Of a stretch of 43,444 nucleotides of DNA, positions 30,442 through 38,100 are shown piece after piece. Position 1 is the stretch's first letter, and each line of letters starts with the position of its first letter. The DNA lies in IMG/VR virus record IMGVR_UViG_3300030061_000230, positions 1 through 43,444 of that record. One strand, written 5' to 3'. Under the pieces are notes generated by a model that saw nothing but the letters and a program-made list of their open reading frames with translations, was not told the DNA's origin and made no database searches. This DNA comes from a virus. Made by a program: the position numbers and the translations under genes.

Positions 30442-30478
30442 GTATGTGTCCGACTTTCATAGTCGGAAGGACACATAC
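30442..30478 (-). promoter_or_regulatory. Core-conserved hairpin, copy 1
   Basis: On the minus strand GTATGTGT pairs with ACACATAC (8 bp). A CCTT bulge then leads to inner stem CCGAC/GTCGG and loop TATGAAA. The core is nearly identical to copies 2 and 3, while the outer stem has a different sequence that still pairs fully. Confidence 0.7.
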
Positions 30479-30596
30479 TGCACTATCTACTATTAATATC
30501 TACACTATCTGTAAATATTTAGTATGTATAGTATGTATGACTACCATATGTTAATCTAGCCTTTCACTATATATAATGTATGTATAAAAATATATG

Positions 30597-30720
30597 CTGG
30601 TAATTCCGTAAGACCCAGTGTTTATGGGCAGGAGCGGGCATAGCCGTTTTTGAAGCTAACTAAACCTTTTCAAGTGTTCTTGGGTACTGCCTTTGTCTTT
30701 CTAGTGTACTGTATTACCAG
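30597..30720 (-). promoter_or_regulatory. Structured element in the divergent intergenic region
   Basis: CTGGTAAT (30597-30604) pairs with ATTACCAG (30713-30720), closing about 120 bases. Inside, ACCCA (30613-30617) can pair with TGGGT (30681-30685), and GGCAG (30627-30631) with CTGCC (30687-30691), which would cross as a pseudoknot. A small GGC/GCC hairpin followed by TTTTT lies near 30635-30652. The strand is uncertain. It falls in the leader of the minus-strand unit if that starts near 30790. Otherwise 30296-30840 holds no gene that I can support. Confidence 0.5.
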
Positions 30721-30781
30721 TCAGCAGCTTTTGATGTCCCGGTCACCGCTTTACCTGTTACAAATTACTTGTGTTTAGTGT

Positions 30782-30810
30782 TTGTAATTAACATGACTAT
30801 AGCATATAAT
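30782..30810 (+). promoter_or_regulatory. Late promoter for the terminase unit, with a possible divergent promoter
   Basis: TTGTAA (30782-30787), a 17-base spacer and a perfect TATAAT (30805-30810) form a good sigma70-type promoter 38 bases upstream of the terminase start. On the opposite strand TATAGT (30801-30796) could be the -10 of the minus-strand unit, with a poor -35 near 30824-30819. The two units would then start back to back. Confidence 0.6.
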
Positions 30811-30848
30811 TCTGTCTATACAAACATCTAAAGAAAGTTAGACAATTA

Positions 30849-32771
30849 ATGGTAGATACGGTTAACAATGTCATCTGTATTGCGGAGGGTTGCAGAAAAA
30901 AATTAAAGGGCAGACAGGCAAAATTTTGTTCTGACCAGTGCAGAAAACGACAGTTCGCAAGAGATAAAGCACATAACAAGACAGTTGACACAAAACCTAT
31001 TAATATAGAACGTAAGTCTGACGAGGGCGACTACGCAAGCGTTAGACGAGGGCAGTATTACCGAGCTTTCGTAAGTGAAGGTATAGCTGAACAAGTTGCA
31101 ACTGGCGATATGGCAGTAGCACACGCGGCTTCCCTCCTTGGTTGCACTTCTGCTACTGTCAGTCGCATGCTTGCTGCATTTAAGATTGACACTAGAAACG
31201 AAGTAGCTGCAGAAGATTGGGAACTATCCGAAGATGCCAAAGCCTCATTAGAAAATTTTTCTAACTTCCGACAAAGATACTTTAGAACAGAGCTTGGAAA
31301 GAAGTATGACACCGCGCCTTTTCATACTAACTGGATAAATAACATTATAGATAGCATAGATAACGGTAAAGAGTTATTAATACTGTCACCCCCACGACAT
31401 GGAAAGACTGAATTGTTAATACACTTTGCTGTGTATCAGATATGTAAAAACCCTAACGTACGTATTATGTGGGTAGGTGGTAACGAAGACATTGCTAAGA
31501 ACGCATTATCTGCTGTACTTGACGTATTAGATACTAACGAAGAGTTACAAGAAGATTTTTGTTTACCAGGTACTAGCTTTAAACCAGATAACAGGTCAGG
31601 TAAAAACTGGTCACAAAATCAATTTACTGTAGGCACAAGAACAGTAGCAGGTATTAAGTCACCTACTATGGTTGCTGTAGGTAAAGGTGGAAAGATTTTA
31701 TCTAGGGACTGTGACATAATAATTGCAGACGACATTGAAGACCACCAAACTACTATGCAACCTGGTGCAAGAGAAAGTACAAGACAATGGTGGACAACAA
31801 CATTATCAAGTCGTAAAGAGGAACATACAGCTGTAATTGTAATTGGGTCAAGACAGCACCCTGATGATTTATATAACCATTTACTTGAATCAGATAACTT
31901 TACAAGCATAGTAGAAACAGCACATGAATTAGATTGTCAAATACCAGAGCATTTAGAAGATGAACATGTTGATTGTATGTTGTGGTCAAACAAACGTAGT
32001 TTTAAATGGTTAATGTCTAGGTTACATTCTGCAGAATCTACAGGTGGTAGACAAACATTCGAAATGGTTTATTTCAATCAAGCATATGTAGAAGGTACGC
32101 AAATATTTACAATGAACATAATTGACCAATGTATGCGACCTGACTTAGTACTAGGACAAGTATATAAAAATTTACATTTAGTTGCTGGACTAGACCCTGC
32201 ATCAAGTGGCTACCAAGCAAGTGTATTGTGGGGTATAGACCAGTACAGAGGTGAGCTTTATTTAGTTGACCTAGAAAATAGACGTGGTGGTGGTATTAGA
32301 GCTGCACTAGACCAAATGGCACAATGGTTACATGATTATGATTGTAGACATTGGATAGTAGAAGAAAATGGTTTTCAATCTGCTATTAGACAAGATGCAG
32401 CTATAAAAGAATTTACATTACGTACAGGCATTAGTGTACAAGGACACTTAACAGGAAAAAATAAACATGACCCTCTTTATGGTGTAGGTGCAATGGCTGA
32501 TTTGTTTGAAGACAAAAGAATACACCTACCTACTGGTGATGGTGAATCTAATGCAAAAGTACAGAAATATAGGCAACAACTGTTATACTTTGATGGAAAA
32601 CCTGTTTCTAAAAGGAACAAGGAAAAAACAGACATAGTTATGGCTAGTTGGTTTCCTATGAAAGTTTTTAGGCGTATGCAAAAAGAGCATGCTGCTGACA
32701 TAGGGTTAGATTATAACCCTAGTTATGGAGATTATAAGATGACAGATATGAACGAAGCACCATGGGCATAG
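30849..32771 (+). CDS. terL: Terminase large subunit with N-terminal zinc-finger and HTH region, 640 aa
   Basis: The ATPase has Walker A SPPRHGKTE (180-188) and Walker B DIIIADDIED (289-298). The nuclease half follows, starting with GLDPASSG and including WIVEENGFQ. Unusually, the first 115 residues hold a four-Cys knuckle (C10, C15, C27, C31; AKFCSDQCRKRQF) and a helix-turn-helix (HAASLLGCTSATVSRMLAAF). No separate small terminase gene is seen, so the fused region may recognise the packaging site. The start ATG at 30849 is the first in frame after the promoter. The portal start overlaps its end by 10 bases. Confidence 0.9.
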   Translation: MVDTVNNVICIAEGCRKKLKGRQAKFCSDQCRKRQFARDKAHNKTVDTKPINIERKSDEGDYASVRRGQYYRAFVSEGIAEQVATGDMAVAHAASLLGCTSATVSRMLAAFKIDTRNEVAAEDWELSEDAKASLENFSNFRQRYFRTELGKKYDTAPFHTNWINNIIDSIDNGKELLILSPPRHGKTELLIHFAVYQICKNPNVRIMWVGGNEDIAKNALSAVLDVLDTNEELQEDFCLPGTSFKPDNRSGKNWSQNQFTVGTRTVAGIKSPTMVAVGKGGKILSRDCDIIIADDIEDHQTTMQPGARESTRQWWTTTLSSRKEEHTAVIVIGSRQHPDDLYNHLLESDNFTSIVETAHELDCQIPEHLEDEHVDCMLWSNKRSFKWLMSRLHSAESTGGRQTFEMVYFNQAYVEGTQIFTMNIIDQCMRPDLVLGQVYKNLHLVAGLDPASSGYQASVLWGIDQYRGELYLVDLENRRGGGIRAALDQMAQWLHDYDCRHWIVEENGFQSAIRQDAAIKEFTLRTGISVQGHLTGKNKHDPLYGVGAMADLFEDKRIHLPTGDGESNAKVQKYRQQLLYFDGKPVSKRNKEKTDIVMASWFPMKVFRRMQKEHAADIGLDYNPSYGDYKMTDMNEAPWA

Positions 32772-34555
32772 AAAATTTAGATATTAAAACATATAAAGAA
32801 ATTGTCCATAATGCTGCAGAACTTACATCAGGTAAGTTAGTTCAAGAAAGACAAGTACAGAAAGCTAGAATAAAAGCTATTCTTAATGGTGGTGCAGATG
32901 GTATAAAAGCATTACTAGGTAATACAATGGAAACCTCTGATGCTGATTTATTACCAGCTCCTAACATGTTGCAATCTGGTATTGACCGACTTGCACAAAA
33001 AGTTGCAGGCATACCTCAAGTACGAGTAGACGTACCTAATGATAATGATTCAACTAGAAGTAAACAACGTGCAGAAAAACTAGAACGTATTGTTACTAAC
33101 TATGATGACAAACAAAATTTAATGAGCCAGTTGCAACAAGCTGCTAGGTGGTTACCTGGTTATGGTTATTGTGCTTGGGTAATAACAACAAAACGCGATA
33201 CAAATGGTTTTGTTTATCCAAGTGCAGAACTACGTGACCCTTACGATACATTTCCAGGAAACTTTGGTCCAGACCAACAACCTAGAGAAATGGCTGTTAT
33301 AAGACGTATACCTAGATATAAACTTGCACAGATATATCCAGAGTTTGCAGAACAAATATTAAAACAAGATGATGATGAGGGTGATGAGCTTAATGGTGAT
33401 TTAGCTGCACCTTTTATGTCATATGAAAATAACAGAGAACAAAACTGGGAAGACAATACTTACTCAGGTGTAAGAATTATTGAGTATTACGACATGGGTG
33501 GTACTTACGTAGTATTCCCAGAACGTAATATGATTTTAGATTTTATACCTAACGTTTTATCTACACCACCTTTTGTGTTTATGAAACGTACATCCTTTGA
33601 CCAACTTAAAGGACAGTATGACCACGTAATAGGTTTGATGGCAATGATGGCAAAGATAAACATTATGTCAGCAATAGCAATGGAAGATTCTGTATTTACA
33701 GAAACTAACATATCAGGAGAGATAGAATCCGGACAATATAGAAAAGGCAGATTTGCAGTAAACTATCTTGCTCCTGGTACACAAGTTTCCAAACCAATGA
33801 ACAATATGCCGTATCAGTTGTTCCAACAAATAGATAGATTGGAAAGACAATTGCGTATGGTAGGAGGTTATCCAGTTACTGATGATAGCCAATCACCTAA
33901 CTCATTTGTTACTGGTGCAGGACTGTCAGAACTTAATAGCACTATGTCATTAATGATTAGTGAGTATAGAGATATTATAAAACATGCAATTACACAAATG
34001 GACTCTAAGAGATTAGAAATGGATGTTATATTATCTTACTCACAAGGCATAAGTAAAAAACCTATGGCAGGTTATTTAAATGGTTCTGCGTTTTCAGAAA
34101 ACTATAAACCACTAGCTGATATTGGTGGTGATTACAAAACTAGACGTATCTATGGTGTTATGGCTGGTTTTGATGAACCACAAAAAATTGTAACTGGATT
34201 GCAATTATTACAAGCAGGTGTTATAGACGTAGAAACATTACAAGATAATATTGATGGTTTAGAAAACATAGCAAAAGTACAAGAACGAATAAGAAAAAGC
34301 AAAGCTGAACAAGTATTGTTTGACAGTATACTAGCAAGGTCTGCACAAGGTGACCCATCTGCAACTATGGCTGCAATAGCTATATACGAGTATCCATCTG
34401 CTATCACAGATATTATGAAGCAGTTTTATACTCCACAAGAACCACAGATGACTCCTGAGCAAGAAGCTATGATACAACAACAAATGATGCAACAACAAGC
34501 TATGCAGGGTGGAGGACAAAATGCACCAACGATGGCACAAGCATTTGGAATATAA
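32762..34555 (+). CDS. Portal protein, 597 aa
   Basis: It lies directly after the terminase. Its layout is that of a portal: an N-terminal helical lead, LLPAPNMLQSGIDRLAQKVA, a mixed wing region (YGYCAWVITTKRDTNGFVYP, DPYDTFPGN), a stem with membrane-like helices (HVIGLMAMMAKINIMSAIAM), GGYPVTDDSQSPNSFVTGAG, and a Gln/Met-rich crown tail. I identify it by context and pattern, since portals have few invariant residues. The ring forms the vertex through which DNA is packaged. Confidence 0.8.
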   Translation: MGIENLDIKTYKEIVHNAAELTSGKLVQERQVQKARIKAILNGGADGIKALLGNTMETSDADLLPAPNMLQSGIDRLAQKVAGIPQVRVDVPNDNDSTRSKQRAEKLERIVTNYDDKQNLMSQLQQAARWLPGYGYCAWVITTKRDTNGFVYPSAELRDPYDTFPGNFGPDQQPREMAVIRRIPRYKLAQIYPEFAEQILKQDDDEGDELNGDLAAPFMSYENNREQNWEDNTYSGVRIIEYYDMGGTYVVFPERNMILDFIPNVLSTPPFVFMKRTSFDQLKGQYDHVIGLMAMMAKINIMSAIAMEDSVFTETNISGEIESGQYRKGRFAVNYLAPGTQVSKPMNNMPYQLFQQIDRLERQLRMVGGYPVTDDSQSPNSFVTGAGLSELNSTMSLMISEYRDIIKHAITQMDSKRLEMDVILSYSQGISKKPMAGYLNGSAFSENYKPLADIGGDYKTRRIYGVMAGFDEPQKIVTGLQLLQAGVIDVETLQDNIDGLENIAKVQERIRKSKAEQVLFDSILARSAQGDPSATMAAIAIYEYPSAITDIMKQFYTPQEPQMTPEQEAMIQQQMMQQQAMQGGGQNAPTMAQAFGI

Positions 34556-34559
34556 GAAA

Positions 34560-34715
34560 ATGCAAGATTACTTTGATTCAGAGTTCTGGGATGTTGTATA
34601 TAACGAATATGGCGTAACTGACGAATTAGATATATTATCAGAAAATGTTACACAAATATTTACACCAGTTCCTGGAATTATTATTTTAATTACAGGAGAG
34701 TTCTACAGTGAGTAA
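34560..34715 (+). CDS. Small acidic protein, 51 aa
   Basis: It encodes MQDYFDSEFWDVVYNEYGVT and a hydrophobic segment (PVPGIIILITGEFYSE). The ATG comes just after the portal stop. The frame also runs upstream into the portal gene from a GTG at 34509, which is less likely. The end overlaps the next GTG by 8 bases. No family is recognised. It could be a small virion or portal-associated factor. Confidence 0.5.
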   Translation: MQDYFDSEFWDVVYNEYGVTDELDILSENVTQIFTPVPGIIILITGEFYSE

Positions 34716-35136
34716 AAAACGTTCTAATAGAGGTGGATATAGACAACCTGCTAATCCTGCACCTGTAGCTACACCAAATAGAAACAGAACGGACGGAGGA
34801 CCAGGAAATAAGAAACAACCTCTTAGAAGGCTTCCTGATGCCGCTTATGGTGAAAATAAAGCATTTATGAGTGGACAACGTGCAGTTGATGGATTACCTA
34901 AAGTAGAACCTATACCAGTACCAGGACAACAATTATCACAAACATTGTATGGTCCATCAGAAAAACAGTATCAAAAAGCTACTTCTGGAAACATTATAGA
35001 CATAAACAATGATGGTATAGCAGATGAAACACTGCAAAATGATGTAGATTTATTATTAGAAGAAATGTCAGCAAGAAATCCAGGAAATGTATTACTTACA
35101 CAGTTAATTAGCACAAGACAGTCACAGAGGTTTTAG
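34708..35136 (+). CDS. Basic, partly disordered virion-region protein, 142 aa
   Basis: GTG start at 34708 behind ACAGGAGAG. The first 45 residues are Arg/Asn/Pro/Gly-rich and probably disordered (SKKRSNRGGYRQPANP), the middle is a Pro-rich linker, and the last 50 are acidic then helical (NDVDLLLEEMSARNPGNVLL). No recognised domain. The basic tail could contact DNA. Its stop overlaps the GTG of the giant gene (TAGTG), so the two are translationally coupled. Confidence 0.6.
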   Translation: MSKKRSNRGGYRQPANPAPVATPNRNRTDGGPGNKKQPLRRLPDAAYGENKAFMSGQRAVDGLPKVEPIPVPGQQLSQTLYGPSEKQYQKATSGNIIDINNDGIADETLQNDVDLLLEEMSARNPGNVLLTQLISTRQSQRF

Positions 35137-38100
35137 TGTTAAACTTTCTTGAGGAAAAAGCATATGCACAACAAGGCATAAGAGAAACTAATAGACGAGA
35201 ACAGGCACGTCAATTCTTAGATAAAAACCCACAATTTGAAACTAGGTTTACTGCTTTAACTGATAGATACCCAATGTTGCCAGCTGAGATATTGCAACCT
35301 ATGGCATTAGAAACAAATATACCTGTAGACTCTCAAGCATTTGGTGAATTAAATGACCAATATGCAAAAGAAATGATGGCTCAACAAGCTAATACTTGGT
35401 ATAACAATAAGTACGGTGGATACAAAACAGGTAATGCAGATGATTTAATTGCAAACTATATGAATGTTGCTGGTTATAAAGATTATGAATCTGATATACA
35501 AGCTAAGTTTAAAGAACGTAGAAAAAGTGATAGAACAATATTTACCCCAATTAGAACTGGTACTTTATGGTTAGTTGCATTAGGTGAAGGATTAAGTGAA
35601 TTATTAATCAAATATAATCCTGCTGTAACTGGTAGGTTAGAAAAACCTAAGATGAAACTTAACAAAGAAACTGGTGAATTTGAAGTTGATACTGGAAATG
35701 TAGATGATTTAAATATATTACAAAAAGCAGTTTCATCAGTACCTGGTGGACAGTTTTTAGCTTTACCAAACAATAGACCACAGTTTGTAGGCAGAGTTTT
35801 TGCATATGCACAACAAATGAATGCTTTAGATAGGTTCATGGAAGAAGGTAAAACATTAAATGATGCACAACAATATTTACCTATTGACTTTTCTAAATCA
35901 AAATATCTTGATGATTTAGGTACAAAAGAGGGTTGGTTAGAAGAAACTAAAGGTTGGATGAAATTTGCAGGTGAAGCTGCGAAGGTAGGTGGTTCACCAT
36001 ACGTATGGGAAATGATGAATCAACTACGTCAAGGTAATCCTGTAAACATAAATACTAAGAAATGGTTAAGCGTAGAGTCAGTTATGGCAAAAGACGACCC
36101 ATTAGTACAAGACTTGATGGATATGGGATTTTCTGAATTAGAAGCAACTAAAAGATTTTATGAAGAAAAGGGTGTTCCAATTGTTAGACCTAATGAAGGT
36201 AGTGATATTAACTGGACATCTATACAAAAACCTAATCAAATAGAAATATTTTCTGGACGTAGAGCAGTATTGTCACCATTGTTAGCAGACCAACAAGCTG
36301 TTAATAATGACATGAATAGCAACAAAATTGCTGGTATTAAAGAACCATACTCATACGGTAGATATCAAGCTGGTTTAAAGTATCGTGTTGGTTCAGAACA
36401 ATACAATGTTTTGTCAGGTTGGATAGATGGGTCATTACGTGCAGTATCTGAACTAGGTTTTTATAAAGGTGTTAAAACAATAAAGAAACTACAAATGTTA
36501 TCTAAGACTGTTAATCCTTTAACAGAAATAGGTAAAGAAGGTTTATTTAGTCCTCTTAAGAAAAAAGAAATGATTAATGGTTGGATTAAAACCAATAAGA
36601 AAAATCCTACTAATGGACAAGCTATAGATAACGTAGATGAGTTTATACAAAACTTTGATGGTTATGCTGGTAGGTTAGTACCTGAATTAACAAAAGAATT
36701 AAAATTAGCACGTAAAAAAACACGCAAATTACAAAAACAATGGGGTTTAGTTGGTGGCAAACTACGTAGAACATTTGGTAAGACTGGTGATGACTTAGTA
36801 GATACACTAAGAGATTCCGGTAAACTATCAGCATACACTGCAAACAAATCAGGAATGGTATTAGAAATGGACCCATTTACTAGATTCTTTCCTCCTGAAA
36901 TTAAAAAAATAATGTTAGATATCAAAGATGAAGCATCTATGGAAGCAGTATTTCGCAGAATGTATGGTAATGGTATAAGAATGCCAGGTATGGACCAAGT
37001 GTTTATGCTTGACTCTTTACCTAAAGGTTCATCAGCTTTAGCTTCTAATATTGCAAGTAAGGTTAAAGGCAAGGCTGTTACTGTTCCTTCTATAGGTTCT
37101 TTAGCTGGTAGAGCTATAAATAGAACTATTAAAACAGTTGATGAGTCATTACTTAAATCAAAAGAAATGTATAAGTCAAATAGTCTTACAGCACGTAAAA
37201 CACAATATGCAGATGATACACAAGTAGTATCAAGAGCTGATTTTAACAAGTGGCAAGAAACAGGTGTAATGTCTACATCAAGAAATATGGGTTTTTATTC
37301 TGAGTTAACAGCTGGTATGAGTCCAAGATTTAGAAAATTATTTGCTATACAACCAGGTACAAGGCTTGTATATAACAATAAAGCTGAAGCATACAGAACT
37401 ATGGTTAATCACATGATGTCAACTGGATATGATACATATGCTGCAGATAGATTTATAGATGCTTTTTTAGGTATGAAGTACACAATTAACAATGTTAATG
37501 ACATAGCTAAAAAATTAGGTGTATATGATGCAGGAATGGTTGGTAGACGTAAAGGTGAAGAAGCTGCAAAAATGATGCGTAAATATATTAATAGTAAGTT
37601 TGACAATGAAACTAGAGTTGAAAACTATATAAACGACCCTACAGGAAAAATGATGCCTGATATGTGGTCACCTAGATATTACAATCCTGAAACTGGTGAA
37701 ACATCTTTTATTGCATCTGCTACAAAAATAGTAGAAATGAACCAACAAGGTGCGCCTTTAACTAACAATAGAGCTTTAAATAAAATGTTATCTAACTTTT
37801 TTGAAATAGACCCTAATTTTGATGCTAATGATTTTTTTGCTACAACAAAAAATTATGCTAAAAATTTAAAGAAAAAAGGACAACCAGTAAGAATACCTAC
37901 AAAAGATATTGAAGATGGAACTATTAATCAGTCATTAGATGTTTTATTAAATACAGTTATAAAACCTAACTTAATAGCTAAACCAGCATTAACACAAAGG
38001 GTTGTGGCAGAGGAACAAGTTGCATTTGCTGTATTTCCACAATTATTTGGTATGTTGTCATTTCAACCACAAAAGTATTTTTCTTGGATGTTTAGTTATG

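Noticed and set aside
30540-30565. 15-codon leader peptide on the minus strand near a GAAAGG site
   Set aside because: It is too short, has no coupling to another gene and no distinctive composition.
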